Shown here in pieces: positions 55,908 through 64,000 of a stretch of 64,000 nucleotides of DNA. The first letter of the stretch is position 1. Each line of letters begins with the position of its first letter. The position numbers and the translations under genes were made by a program. The notes beneath the pieces were generated by a model that saw only the letters and a list, made by a program, of their open reading frames with translations, was not told where the DNA came from and made no database searches. Source of the stretch: JBKECF01 sp047974375 (lineage in GTDB: Bacteria; Bacillota; Clostridia; Lachnospirales; CAMZNU01); contig JBKECF010000054.1 in the NCBI GenBank assembly GCA_047974375.1, positions 1 through 64,000 on the forward strand, in the 5' to 3' direction.

Positions 55908-57685
55908 AATATGGTAGTACCTATATTTATTTCGGAGTTTATATTAAAGTTAGCTGTACCGTTATACATTATATTAAGTCGCTTCAATGTATTAGATACA
56001 CCAATGTGGTTTTCATATTTTTCTGAAAATATTTCATCTAAAGTATTTTTATTCATACCGTGTCCGTTATCTTTTATTATTATTTCTAGTAGATTGTTGT
56101 GCTTTCTTGCTGAAATGGATAGATACCCACCACTGTTCATTTTTTTAAATCCATGTAAAATTGCATTTTCTACTAAGGGTTGTAACAACATTTTTGGGAT
56201 TGAAATATTATTTAAATCATGACTTATTTTATAATCAACTGTAAATTTATTTTCGAATCTTTTTTGCATAATTAATATATAATTTTGTAACCATTTAAAT
56301 TCATCAGAAAAGGGCACGAATTCTTGATCGGTTTTAAAAGTATATTGTAACATTTCGGATAGGCTAATTAAAACGTTGCTTATTTCCAAATTATTCTCTT
56401 CTAAAGCCATTATATTAACAAGATTAAGAGTGTTATATAAAAAATGTGGATTTAATTGTAAGTTCAAAGCCATTAATTCGATTTCTTTTTTACGTATTTC
56501 GCTTTTATAGTTTTCTTCAATTAGAGTTTCTATTTTGTTTCCCATGTCGTTAAATTTGGAAGTAAGATAAGAAATTTCGTCATTGCCGTCTACTTCTAAA
56601 TAAACTCCTATATCACCATCGCCGGTCTTTTTCATGCCTGCTATTAATCTATCTATAGGTATAGTAATTCTTCTAGAAATAAGTTCAGAAGAAACCAAGG
56701 CTATAAATATTATAATGATTATAAGAATTATAGTTAAAAATTGGACTGTATATATTTCCTTAAGCAAGCTGTCTACAGGCGTTACAGAGGCAAATATCCA
56801 TCCTGTTTCAATCGATGTTGAGTAGCAAACAAGCACTTTTTCACCGTTGTAATTTAATGTTGTTGTTCCTTCGGTACTGTTGGATGCAATTCTTAACCAA
56901 GGTAAATCTATTTTTTTGCCAATGATATCTTTATTATTGTGAGATACAATAATGCCTTCTTTTGTAGATACAAAGGAATATGCATCAGTGCTATTACTAT
57001 TTAAAAAATTACTTAGCCATGTTTCTCCAATGGAAATTAATAATACAGCTTCTGTGTTTGAGTGTTTAATGTTTCCGCTATTTAAAGGATCTATATAAAC
57101 AAGATTAATTTTTTGTACAATTGAGAAAAAATCATCTTTTGAAGGCTGATAATTTAAGTTGAAGGCATCTTTAACTTTATAAGTTGGAACCCAATAGCTA
57201 ACGCCTATTTTATTAGCCACATCATTATATATTTCGGAATTAAAAAAATTTAGCGGAGGTAAGGTGAAAATGTGGTTATCTCCAAAGGAAAATCTTCTTG
57301 TAACAATGGCTACGGAATCGACTATGTCCTCGTAGAAATATTTAGATAAAATATTACTTATTTGTTTATCTCTAGTTAAAATTTCTGATTCATCTATGTT
57401 GTCTATGTTATCCAATAATTTGTAAAGGTCTAAGTCTACATTAATTTGGGAAGCGTTGTTTAGTAGTGTTCTAAATTCTCTGTCAACTATTTGGGTGTTT
57501 TTTTTAACAACTTCCAGATTGTTTTTTCTTGCCAAGGACATCATGCTAGTAGATGCAACTTGCCAGTATATAACACAAATAAAAATAGTTGATAATAATA
57601 TTAAGCTTAAAAAATAAAATCTTAATTTGCTTTTTAAACTTAAATCTCTATATTTTTTTATTAGGTTTTTCTTTACATTCAGCAT
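55889..57685 (-). CDS. Sensor histidine kinase, YesM type
   Basis: A 598-residue membrane sensor of the LytS/YesM family. The first helix is at about 20-42, and a large extracytoplasmic dCache-like sensor region spans about 43-310. The second helix is at about 312-334, then a HAMP region to about 388. The kinase core has the phospho-acceptor His414 in LQLNPHFLYNTLN, and the ATP-binding box is KDNGHGMN. It overlaps the response regulator gene by 38 bases, the two being transcribed together with the regulator first. By family and location it should sense an extracellular sugar and control the adjacent transporter/GH127/glycyl radical genes. Confidence 0.9.
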   Translation of the reverse strand: MLNVKKNLIKKYRDLSLKSKLRFYFLSLILLSTIFICVIYWQVASTSMMSLARKNNLEVVKKNTQIVDREFRTLLNNASQINVDLDLYKLLDNIDNIDESEILTRDKQISNILSKYFYEDIVDSVAIVTRRFSFGDNHIFTLPPLNFFNSEIYNDVANKIGVSYWVPTYKVKDAFNLNYQPSKDDFFSIVQKINLVYIDPLNSGNIKHSNTEAVLLISIGETWLSNFLNSNSTDAYSFVSTKEGIIVSHNNKDIIGKKIDLPWLRIASNSTEGTTTLNYNGEKVLVCYSTSIETGWIFASVTPVDSLLKEIYTVQFLTIILIIIIIFIALVSSELISRRITIPIDRLIAGMKKTGDGDIGVYLEVDGNDEISYLTSKFNDMGNKIETLIEENYKSEIRKKEIELMALNLQLNPHFLYNTLNLVNIMALEENNLEISNVLISLSEMLQYTFKTDQEFVPFSDEFKWLQNYILIMQKRFENKFTVDYKISHDLNNISIPKMLLQPLVENAILHGFKKMNSGGYLSISARKHNNLLEIIIKDNGHGMNKNTLDEIFSEKYENHIGVSNTLKRLNIMYNGTANFNINSEINIGTTILIMLPL

Positions 57686-59267
57686 CTATACACCTTATTG
57701 TACGTTTATACATAGCGGGGGTCATTCCAGTTGTTCGTTTAAAAACTCTGTTAAAGTACTTAACGTCATTATAACCCACAAGCTTTGCTACTTCGTACAC
57801 CTTATTATTTTGGACTTTTAGTATTTCTTTTGCTTTATCAATTCGCACTTCTAGTAGAATTGTCGAAAAGTTTTTACCTGTTGCTTCTTTTATTATCTTG
57901 CTAAAATAGGCTGGAGTAAAATTAAATTGGTTAGATATTTCATCTAAGGTTATATCGTGTGCATGGTTTTCTTCTATGTAGCGGATTACATTACTTGAAA
58001 AATATTTATTTTTAAAATTTTGTTTTAGGTTGATTTCGTCAATGATTAGTTCTATGAATTGGAAACAGCTTTCTTTAAAGTTAATAAAATAATCGTGAGC
58101 AAAAATAAATTTATTACTAAAATCCATTTCATATACTCTGCATACCCTGATAATTAAGCTTTCAAATAGATTTATTAAATATTCAGGTTCAACAAGAAAT
58201 TCGTGACGGTTAAAAAATGCATTTAATATTTCCTTGCTTTTGACTTTATTGCCACTTAATATGGATTCCTTTAGGATTGCCTCATCGCTTAGGGAAATAC
58301 TAGGTTTATTAACGTTGATAAAATTTATACTTTCTTCATAAATAATACTGTCTAAATGGTAATAGAAAGAATATTTTGAAGCTGAATAAGCCAGAGTATA
58401 CATAGTTGGGATGTCTTTATATATAAAGTCTGTAGCTTTACTAACTGTAGTAGTTATTTTTTTAATAATTTTAAAGTCTACTTCCTTATCATCTTTAGAA
58501 AAGTTGTTAATAAAATAATCGTAAATTTTATCAGTTACAAAAAAAATATTTTTATATTCCTTAAAAACAACAATTGTAATTAACAAATTTAATTCCGTTT
58601 GACTAAAAAATGAAAAGCTAGTATACCTTATTAGCTTTCTCGTGTAATATAGAATCATATTTTTAACATCATTTAATTTTTCTTTGCTATAGATTTCGGA
58701 TATTTTGTCCAGACTGTCAAATTTACTTAGTAATAATATGGTGCTGCCGGTTGGTATAATGGTTTTGATTTCGCAAATTGTTTCTTCCGTGGCTCTTCCA
58801 TTAATCCATTGGTTCATTATATTTTCTATATATACTGGAAGTGTTACGCTTAATTTTTTTTCAATAATTTTATATTTATTTGTTAATATTTCTTCATCCC
58901 ATAAACTTTTAATTACATTGTCTAGTGCGATTTTAAGTTTAATGGGGTTTACAGGCTTTAATAAATATTCAGATGCACCAAGTTTTACAGCTTCTTGGGC
59001 GTACTCGAAGTCGGCATAGCCTGTTAAAAATATTACCTTTATGTATTTATTGTGTTCTTTTAGTAATTTAGTCAGTTCTAACCCAGACATATTAGGCATA
59101 CATATGTCTGAAATAAGTATTTTAATATTATTTTCTTTAATATATTGAATTCCTTCATCAATGTCTAGAAAAGCGATAGGGTCAATGTTTTTATACATAT
59201 TACTAATTATTTTCTTTAACCCATTACATTGTCTGAATTCATCGTCAATAATTACAATTTTCTTCAT
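57648..59267 (-). CDS. Response regulator, YesN type (REC plus AraC HTH)
   Basis: A 539-residue response regulator. The receiver domain occupies residues 1-120 with acidic pocket DDE (8-10), phospho-acceptor Asp54 in ISDICMPNMSG, and Lys in YLLKPVNP. The middle region (about 125-430) is the variable linker seen in long YesN proteins. Residues 430-530 form the AraC DNA-binding domain (ITLDEISNQFNFTPAYFSKI and VYEVAKLVGYNDVKYFNRVF). It is the first gene of the two-gene minus-strand operon with the kinase. AGCTATG-type upstream sequence gives only a weak ribosome site. Confidence 0.9.
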   Translation of the reverse strand: MKKIVIIDDEFRQCNGLKKIISNMYKNIDPIAFLDIDEGIQYIKENNIKILISDICMPNMSGLELTKLLKEHNKYIKVIFLTGYADFEYAQEAVKLGASEYLLKPVNPIKLKIALDNVIKSLWDEEILTNKYKIIEKKLSVTLPVYIENIMNQWINGRATEETICEIKTIIPTGSTILLLSKFDSLDKISEIYSKEKLNDVKNMILYYTRKLIRYTSFSFFSQTELNLLITIVVFKEYKNIFFVTDKIYDYFINNFSKDDKEVDFKIIKKITTTVSKATDFIYKDIPTMYTLAYSASKYSFYYHLDSIIYEESINFINVNKPSISLSDEAILKESILSGNKVKSKEILNAFFNRHEFLVEPEYLINLFESLIIRVCRVYEMDFSNKFIFAHDYFINFKESCFQFIELIIDEINLKQNFKNKYFSSNVIRYIEENHAHDITLDEISNQFNFTPAYFSKIIKEATGKNFSTILLEVRIDKAKEILKVQNNKVYEVAKLVGYNDVKYFNRVFKRTTGMTPAMYKRTIRCIDAECKEKPNKKI

Positions 59268-59431
59268 ACATAGCTCCGTATATTTTTATTTTGGGATAAG
59301 ATGTTTAAATATAGTATACTATATTTATATTTATATATATATTATATTTAAGTATTTTTAAAGGATTAGTTAGAAAAGTGTTAATTTACCGCGGAAATTT
59401 TATGGTTCCTTAAAAAGAAGTTATGTTAATG

Positions 59432-59755
59432 TTAGTAGAAGAAATAAATAACATATAATAAGTATTTTGTAGAAACTAAAGATTTAAACATATTTCTTTT
59501 CATGCTAGGTTTTGTCTTTTTATCCATATTTGCAATATAATTCTTGTGTAAAGTTAAAGAAGATTTTCTTAAAATATTAAAATTTTCCTATTCATTTTTT
59601 GACAATATATCTGTCATTTCATCTAGTCCACAAAGAACTCCACATATAATTATAATTAATACATCCACTAGCTTATGTTTAATATCACAATAACACCTTT
59701 TACCTTCAATAAGACTAAAATATTGTTCGAGTTTTTCTTTCGTTTTTATAACCAC
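59432..59755 (-). pseudogene. Internally deleted ISAs1-family transposase remnant
   Basis: On the minus strand from GTG 59755, a frame reads KTKEKLEQYFSLIEG, then CDIKHKLVDVLIIIICGVLC and GLDEMTDILSKNE, then TAG (59588-59590). This is the recognisable N-terminus of an ISAs1-type transposase. The same frame continues after the TAG with NILRKSSLTLHKNYI, KKTKPSMKRNMFKSLV and a stop at 59432. That part resembles the C-terminus of the same family. The central catalytic DDE region (roughly 270 residues) is missing. It is therefore a dead, internally deleted copy. I could not identify its terminal inverted repeats or target duplication. Confidence 0.65.
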
Positions 59756-59767
59756 CTCTATTTAAAT

Positions 59768-60087
59768 CTATTGTCTATAGCCCTTACTATTTTATTTTAA
59801 ACAGCTACACCAGTTTTCGCATCAAACAGGACAACAGAAATAGTGGAACAAGGAACAGCTGGAATTGTTATTGATATAAGTGGAGCAGAAAAAGTCGAAT
59901 CTATTAAAATAGAAGAAGACAGCAGGAAAACTGGAAGAGGGAACTCCGTATACAGAGATGTAACGATTACATATAGAGTTGCAAATCATTAAAAAGTTAT
60001 AGAAATCTTAGTAGAACAAAAGTGAGAGTAAGGTATGCAGGCTATTTAGGAATATCTAACATACCTAGAATTTTAAAATTTGATTAG
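59768..60087 (+). pseudogene. Broken small secreted protein gene
   Basis: The frame from 59768 reads LLSIALTILF, then TAA (59798-59800), then TATPVFASNRTTEIV and on to YRDVTITYRVANH, with a stop at 59990. The first part looks like the hydrophobic core and cleavage site (PVFA-SN) of a signal peptide cut by a nonsense codon. In another frame, after the A-run near 59991, KVRVRYAGYLGISNIPRIL continues to TAG 60085, which suggests a one-base frameshift. The intact protein would have been roughly 100 residues and secreted. I do not recognise its family. It lies just after the transposase remnant. Confidence 0.5.
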
Positions 60088-60103
60088 TTGAAAGAATTAA
60101 CCT

Positions 60104-60138
60104 AAGCATGGGAGTTAAAAAAATACTCCTATGCTTTT
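60104..60138 (+). terminator. Rho-independent terminator of the broken gene
   Basis: AAGCATGGGAGT pairs with ACTCCTATGCTT with one mismatch and is followed by a short T-rich run. It lies just past the last stop of the secreted-protein remnant and supports the view that a real gene ended here. Confidence 0.7.
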
Positions 60139-60217
60139 TATTATGCTTAAGATTTGTAAGATTTCTACAAAAATATTCATAATACTTTGTAATATTCTAC
60201 TTTTTAATTTTTAAATA

Positions 60218-60246
60218 TTGTGATAAACTTTAATGATATATAAAAT
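60218..60246 (+). promoter_or_regulatory. Candidate sigma-A promoter for nfn
   Basis: TTGTGA (60218-60223) and TAAAAT (60241-60246) are 17 bp apart, about 70 bp upstream of the NfnAB start. The region 59268-60319 otherwise holds only the two remnants and a terminator. Confidence 0.4.
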
Positions 60247-60319
60247 ACAATTTTTACTTTAAGTTTTTTTCACAAAGTTGATTGTGTTTGTTTTTATTGT
60301 AGAAATTAGGAGGGTAAAA

Positions 60320-62557
60320 ATGTTTGAAGTAATGAAAAAAGATTTACTAAATGGTGGAATAGTACGTTTTGATGTACGTGCTCCTTTAATATCAAAAAAA
60401 GCGAAGCCAGGTCAATTTATTATGTTTTGCGTAGACGCTGAAGGTGAAAGGGTACCATTAACAATTGCAGATACAGACCCAGAAAAGGGATTTGTAACAA
60501 TTATTTTTAACCCAGTTGGATGCTCTACAATGAAACTTGCGGATTTAGAAGTAGGAGATAGAATAAAGGACTTTGTTGGACCTCTTGGTATGCCTACCCA
60601 TGTTGAGAATGTTAAAAATGTGTGTGTAATAGGTGGCGGTGTTGGTTGTGCTATTGCATTTCCTCAAGCAAAATATTTACATAGCATTGGCACTAAAGTA
60701 GATATAATAGCAGGTTTTAGGAATAAAGATATTGTAATACTTGAAGAGGAAATGAAAGAAAACTCTACAAATTTATACCTAACAACAGATGATGGCTCTT
60801 ATGGAGAAAAAGGTTTTGTTACAGATAAATTAAAATCTTTAATAGAAGGCGGCGAAAAATACGATTTAGTTATTGCCATTGGGCCTGTTCCTATGATGAA
60901 GTTTGTTTCATTATTAACAAAGGAATATAACATAAAAACTTTAGTTAGTTTAAATCCTATAATGATAGATGGTACTGGAATGTGTGGAGGCTGTAGAGTC
61001 TCTGTAGGTGGTGAGATTAAATTTGCCTGTGTAGACGGTCCTGACTTTGATGGTCACGAAGTAGACTTCGATGAATTAATGAGAAGAAATACATTATTCA
61101 AAAAAGAAGAAGAAAGTGAAAAAGAACATCAATGCAGAATTACTGGAGAAAAAGCGGGCACGAAAAAACCTTATAAGACAAATTTAGCTACAAAAAAATT
61201 GCCTATGCCAGAACAAGACGGTAATGTAAGAAATAAAAATTTCAAGGAGGTTTCTTTAGGCTACACTGAGGAAATGGCTATTGAAGAGGCACAAAGATGT
61301 TTGGATTGTAAGCATAAACCTTGTGTAAGCGGATGTCCTGTAAATGTGCGCATACCAGAATTTATTACACAAGTTGCAGTAGGTAACTTTGAAGAAGCTT
61401 ACTACATATTAAAAAGTACAAATGCGTTGCCAGCTGTTTGTGGTCGTGTATGTCCACAGGAAACACAATGCGAAGAGGTATGTGTACGTGGTAAAAAAGG
61501 TGAGCCAGTTGCTATAGGTAGACTTGAACGTTTTGTTGCAGACTGGTTTATGTCAAATATGTCAGAAAAAATTAGTGATGTAGAGCTAAATGGTAAAAAA
61601 GTTGCTGTAGTGGGTGCTGGGCCTTCTGGTCTTACTTGTAGTGGTGATTTGGCAAAACTTGGTTATGAAGTAACGGTTTTTGAAGCTTTCCACGAGCCAG
61701 GGGGCGTACTAACTTATGGTATACCTGAATTTAGATTGCCAAAGGCTATAGTTAAAAAAGAAATTGACAATTTAAAAGCTCTTGGTGTAAAAATTGAATT
61801 AAACATGGTTATTGGTAAATTACTTACATTGGAAGAATTGTTTGAAATGGGTTATGATGCGATTTACATTGCTTCTGGTGCAGGTCTACCAAGATTTATG
61901 GGTATAGAGGGTGAAGGTCTAGTTGGTGTGTATTCTGCCAATGAATTTTTAACAAGAGTTAACTTAATGAAAGCCTATAAAGAGAATTACAACACGCCTA
62001 TTAAAAATTCTAAAGCTGTTGCTGTAGTTGGTGGCGGCAATGTAGCCATGGATGCAGCAAGATGTGCAAAAAGAGTTGGGGCAGAAAATGTATATATTGT
62101 ATATAGACGTTCAAGAGAAGAAATGCCGTCACGTTTAGAGGAAATTCATCACGCAGAAGAAGAAGGAATAGAGTTGCAATTATTAACTAATCCTTTAAGA
62201 ATAATAGGTGATGAAGAGGGCCGTGTAACAGGTATGGAATGTATAAAAATGGAACTTGGTGAGCCCGACGAATCTGGAAGAAGAAGACCAACGCCAATAG
62301 AAGGTTCAAACTTTATACTAAAATTAGACTCTGTTATAATGTCAATTGGTACATCACCAAATCCATTGATACCTAGAACTACTAAAAATATGGATATAAA
62401 TAAAAAAGGTTGCATTGTTGTAGATGACAATATGCGTAGTACTAAAGATAATGTATACGCAGGTGGCGATGCCGTTGTTGGTGCTGCTACAGTTATATAT
62501 GCCATGGGCTGTGGTAAAGAAGCTGCAAAAACAATTCACGAAGATTTAAATAAATAG
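60320..62557 (+). CDS. NfnAB fusion: NADH-dependent ferredoxin:NADP oxidoreductase
   Basis: A 745-residue fusion of the two Nfn subunits, which couple NADPH formation to NADH and reduced ferredoxin by electron bifurcation in anaerobes. Residues 1-285 are the NfnA-like FAD/NAD domain with a [2Fe-2S] site (Cys222, Cys225 and Cys237 visible in GTGMCGGCRVSVGGEIKFAC). From about residue 325 the NfnB part, similar to the glutamate synthase small subunit, has the Cys-rich block CLDCKHKPCVSGCPVNVRIP and VCGRVCPQETQCEEVC. FAD motif VAVVGAGPSGLTC and NADPH motif VAVVGGGNVAMDAARC follow. The frame is open from 60278, but ATG 60320 has AGGAGGG upstream. The two subunits are separate in some organisms. 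No glutamate synthase large-subunit gene is nearby. Confidence 0.9.
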   Translation: MFEVMKKDLLNGGIVRFDVRAPLISKKAKPGQFIMFCVDAEGERVPLTIADTDPEKGFVTIIFNPVGCSTMKLADLEVGDRIKDFVGPLGMPTHVENVKNVCVIGGGVGCAIAFPQAKYLHSIGTKVDIIAGFRNKDIVILEEEMKENSTNLYLTTDDGSYGEKGFVTDKLKSLIEGGEKYDLVIAIGPVPMMKFVSLLTKEYNIKTLVSLNPIMIDGTGMCGGCRVSVGGEIKFACVDGPDFDGHEVDFDELMRRNTLFKKEEESEKEHQCRITGEKAGTKKPYKTNLATKKLPMPEQDGNVRNKNFKEVSLGYTEEMAIEEAQRCLDCKHKPCVSGCPVNVRIPEFITQVAVGNFEEAYYILKSTNALPAVCGRVCPQETQCEEVCVRGKKGEPVAIGRLERFVADWFMSNMSEKISDVELNGKKVAVVGAGPSGLTCSGDLAKLGYEVTVFEAFHEPGGVLTYGIPEFRLPKAIVKKEIDNLKALGVKIELNMVIGKLLTLEELFEMGYDAIYIASGAGLPRFMGIEGEGLVGVYSANEFLTRVNLMKAYKENYNTPIKNSKAVAVVGGGNVAMDAARCAKRVGAENVYIVYRRSREEMPSRLEEIHHAEEEGIELQLLTNPLRIIGDEEGRVTGMECIKMELGEPDESGRRRPTPIEGSNFILKLDSVIMSIGTSPNPLIPRTTKNMDINKKGCIVVDDNMRSTKDNVYAGGDAVVGAATVIYAMGCGKEAAKTIHEDLNK

Positions 62558-62606
62558 ACCTATCCGTTCAGTGGGGGATTGTACCCCCGCTGACGGAAAG
62601 GTCTAT
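62554..62606 (+). terminator. Long GC-rich hairpin after nfn
   Basis: A 53-base near-perfect hairpin: ATAGACCT, TCCGT, CAG and GGGGG on the left pair with CCCCC, CTG, ACGGA and AGGTCTAT on the right. It overlaps the stop codon. No T tract follows, so it may protect the mRNA end or need a partner factor to terminate. Confidence 0.6.
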
Positions 62607-62744
62607 TGACTTTAAAATTGCGTACGTTTTAAGATTTTAGTTTTTTTCAAAATATTTTTTAGATTTTTTGAGTGTATAAAAACTTTTCTGTAAATAAACC
62701 TTCTATTGATTAAAATTACACATACGGTTTTTACTAAAAAAGGC

Positions 62745-62771
62745 TAATGTTATTTTTGAAATAGCCGATAA
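62745..62771 (+). promoter_or_regulatory. Sigma-D (sigma-28) type promoter
   Basis: TAAT (62745-62748), 15 bases, then GCCGATAA (62764-62771). This is one base from the motility sigma-factor consensus TAAA-N15-GCCGATAA. It lies 80 bp upstream of the small interrupted gene and implies control by the flagellar sigma factor. A small hairpin GTAAAC/GTTTAC (62815-62831) sits in the leader. Confidence 0.7.
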
Positions 62772-62851
62772 AATGAATAACAAGTAAAGTAAAACAAGAT
62801 AGACAAGTAGGTTAGTAAACTTACGGTTTACGACCAGAGGAGGGGGACGTA

Positions 62852-63148
62852 ATGAGTCTAACAGTCGGATCAAATTTTAATAACTACAGTTCATTATTTT
62901 TAACCACCAAGAATGGTAAAAATTAAAAGAAAACGGCTAGTAATCAATTCGATTTTATGTCAATGGGAACTATTAGAAATGCTGTGATACAGCAAAAGAC
63001 TAAAGAGCAAATGAATTCAAGATTTGAACTTCATGATAAGATAGAGGAACAAATTAGAAAGCTTGATAAAAAATGGGACTGGGAACAACCAGTTAAAAAT
63101 AAAGCTTTAAATCAAATTTTTGGAAACAAATTTGAGTTATCAATATAG
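62852..63148 (+). pseudogene. Small gene of 98 codons interrupted by TAA, sigma-D controlled
   Basis: A strong ribosome site (GAGGAGGGGG) precedes ATG 62852, which opens MSLTVGSNFNNYSSLFLTTK and meets TAA at 62924-62926 (codon 25). The same frame continues without shift through FDFMSMGTIRNAVIQQKTKE to a stop at 63148. The full-length product would have been 98 residues, hydrophilic, with a basic helical C-terminal half. The second half could alternatively be read from ATG 62957, but that has no ribosome site. I do not recognise the family. The sigma-D-type promoter suggests a motility or chemotaxis connection. The nonsense codon may be natural, a strain polymorphism or a sequencing error. Confidence 0.6.
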
Positions 63149-63324
63149 ATTATCAAAGCCAAAGAATTTGTTATAATTATTTTGTTTTTTTATCATAGTT
63201 GTATTTTTTGCGTTTGTTATTTATAGCATTTCGCAAATGCCACTTCCCACTCGATTCCCGAAAGCTCATTTTTCAGTTATCAATTCGTATTTTAGCTAAT
63301 TCTTACCAATAAATAAAATATAGA

Positions 63325-63361
63325 CCCCTGAAAGTTAGATTCTGAATTTAACTTTCGGGGG
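63325..63361. terminator. Terminator beside the LacI gene
   Basis: CCCCTGAAAGTTA (63325-63337) pairs with TAACTTTCGGGGG (63349-63361) with one G-U pair. It lies just past the stop of the minus-strand LacI gene. A T-rich run follows on the plus strand, so it could also end the small upstream gene. The rest of 63149-63367 shows nothing recognisable. Confidence 0.7.
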
Positions 63362-63367
63362 TTGTTT

Positions 63368-64000
63368 TTATGTAGATGACCTGAAAATAATATTAGTGCT
63401 CACTTCTATTTTAATAGGATTATATTTTTTACTATTACAAACGCTTAAAAGCCTATCAATGGCAGTTTGAGCCATGTATTTAATGGGAACGTTTATTGTA
63501 GTAATGCTTGGTTCGAAGTAGGAGCATATAGGTAGGTCGTCAAAACCTATTATGGCTATGTCTTCTGGTATTTTATATCCTGCTTCTTTAAAGGCTTTCA
63601 TTGCTCCTATGGCTATTAAATCGTTGTCGGCGAAGTAGCATCTTGCAATATTTACCCCTTGTTCTATTAAGGTTTTTAAGTCGGCGTAAGTTCCTTCAAC
63701 AGATGGAGCAACTTTATGCACTATAGAATTAGAAACAGACATACCTGCGGAGCGTATGGCTTTAAAGTACCCATCAGCCCTTTCTTCGAAATTATGAATA
63801 TGATAGGATGAATGAAGATATCCAGGCTGACTTTGGAATTTTTTTATTAATGTATTAGTAGCTTTATAGGCACTTTCTAAATTATTTATTAAAACGCAAT
63901 CCATTTTAGTAGAGTTAAAATAAGTATCTAATAATACAATAGGAAAGTTAATGTAAGAAAGGGGGAAAAAATCTTCGCTTTGCATCTCTGTTCCTAACAA
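63368..64000 (-). CDS. LacI-family transcriptional regulator, C-terminal part
   Basis: Only the last 210 or so residues lie in the window; the N-terminal DNA-binding domain would be beyond 64000. The visible part is the LacI/GalR sensor domain: FPIVLLDTYFNSTKMDCVLINN, GYLHSSYHIHNFEERADGYF, and the C-terminal subdomain ARCYFADNDLIAIGAMKAFK with IPEDIAIIGFDDLPICSYFEPSIT-type sequence. It ends in IEVSTNIIFRSST, typical of the family. It is transcribed leftward towards the terminator and has no visible target here. A different effector from that of the LacI hybrid at 41057 is likely, because it has no second binding domain. Confidence 0.88.
   Translation of the reverse strand: MLGTEMQSEDFFPLSYINFPIVLLDTYFNSTKMDCVLINNLESAYKATNTLIKKFQSQPGYLHSSYHIHNFEERADGYFKAIRSAGMSVSNSIVHKVAPSVEGTYADLKTLIEQGVNIARCYFADNDLIAIGAMKAFKEAGYKIPEDIAIIGFDDLPICSYFEPSITTINVPIKYMAQTAIDRLLSVCNSKKYNPIKIEVSTNIIFRSST

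Noticed and set aside
1..64000. CRISPR array, rRNA genes, prophage.
   Set aside because: No regularly spaced repeats, rRNA-like sequence or phage structural genes were seen on reading the window; the only mobile-element trace is the dead ISAs1 copy.

Overview
The window is AT-rich DNA, densely coded, with strong GGAGG-type ribosome binding sites and frequent TTG and GTG starts. The gene content points to an anaerobic Clostridia-class Firmicute, probably close to the Lachnospirales. It encodes a ZapA/U32 peptidase pair, a fused Nfn-type transhydrogenase, a glycyl radical enzyme with its activase, YesM/YesN two-component proteins and LplA/LplB/YtcP-type sugar transporters. A sigma-D-like promoter suggests motility. 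The taxonomic call is inference, because no rRNA gene is present.

Layout. 1-1077: a decayed ABC exporter gene with an in-frame TGA. 1086-10533: cell-envelope and housekeeping genes (SH3-repeat secreted protein, coiled-coil protein, a ZapA-like protein with a very long coiled coil, U32 peptidase, VanW lipoprotein, dGTPase-like HD hydrolase). 10713-13201: O-antigen-ligase-like membrane protein, TSCPD protein and GNAT acetyltransferase. 13303-18989: a membrane-anchored AraC regulator with a sugar transporter (two permeases and a binding lipoprotein). 19080-33255: an AraC regulator divergent from a ten-gene operon with a second sugar transporter, a heparinase II/III-like protein, a DUF2264 protein, and five dehydrogenase, isomerase or flavin genes. 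33554-35386: RecQ. 35455-41036: a five-gene Opp/Dpp-type transporter. 41057-59267: a second large sugar locus. It holds a LacI regulator fused to a binding-protein domain, a DeoC/PfkB/RbsD/Gfo-Idh/TIM-barrel set behind a promoter with a perfect LacI-type operator, a third sugar transporter, a GH127 beta-L-arabinofuranosidase, a divergent glycyl radical enzyme with its activase, and a YesM/YesN two-component system. 59268-60319: gene debris (an internally deleted ISAs1 transposase and a broken small secreted protein). 60320-62557: NfnAB fusion. 62745-63148: a sigma-D-like promoter driving a small gene broken by TAA. 63368-64000: the C-terminal part of a LacI regulator that runs off the window.

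How it fits together. The three carbohydrate transporters have no ATPase gene here and probably share an MsmX-type ATPase encoded elsewhere. Imported plant or host oligosaccharides would be cleaved by the lyase-like, DUF2264 and GH127 enzymes. The resulting sugars would then be oxidised, isomerised, phosphorylated and split by the linked enzymes. The most interesting parts are the glycyl radical enzyme with unusual active-site surroundings inside a GH127 locus, the LacI/binding-protein hybrid with its likely operator, and a lyase operon carrying two C=C-reductase-type flavoproteins. Several genes carry premature stops (737, 22033, 59798, 62924). TGA is used as a normal terminator elsewhere in the window, so these look like real lesions rather than recoding.
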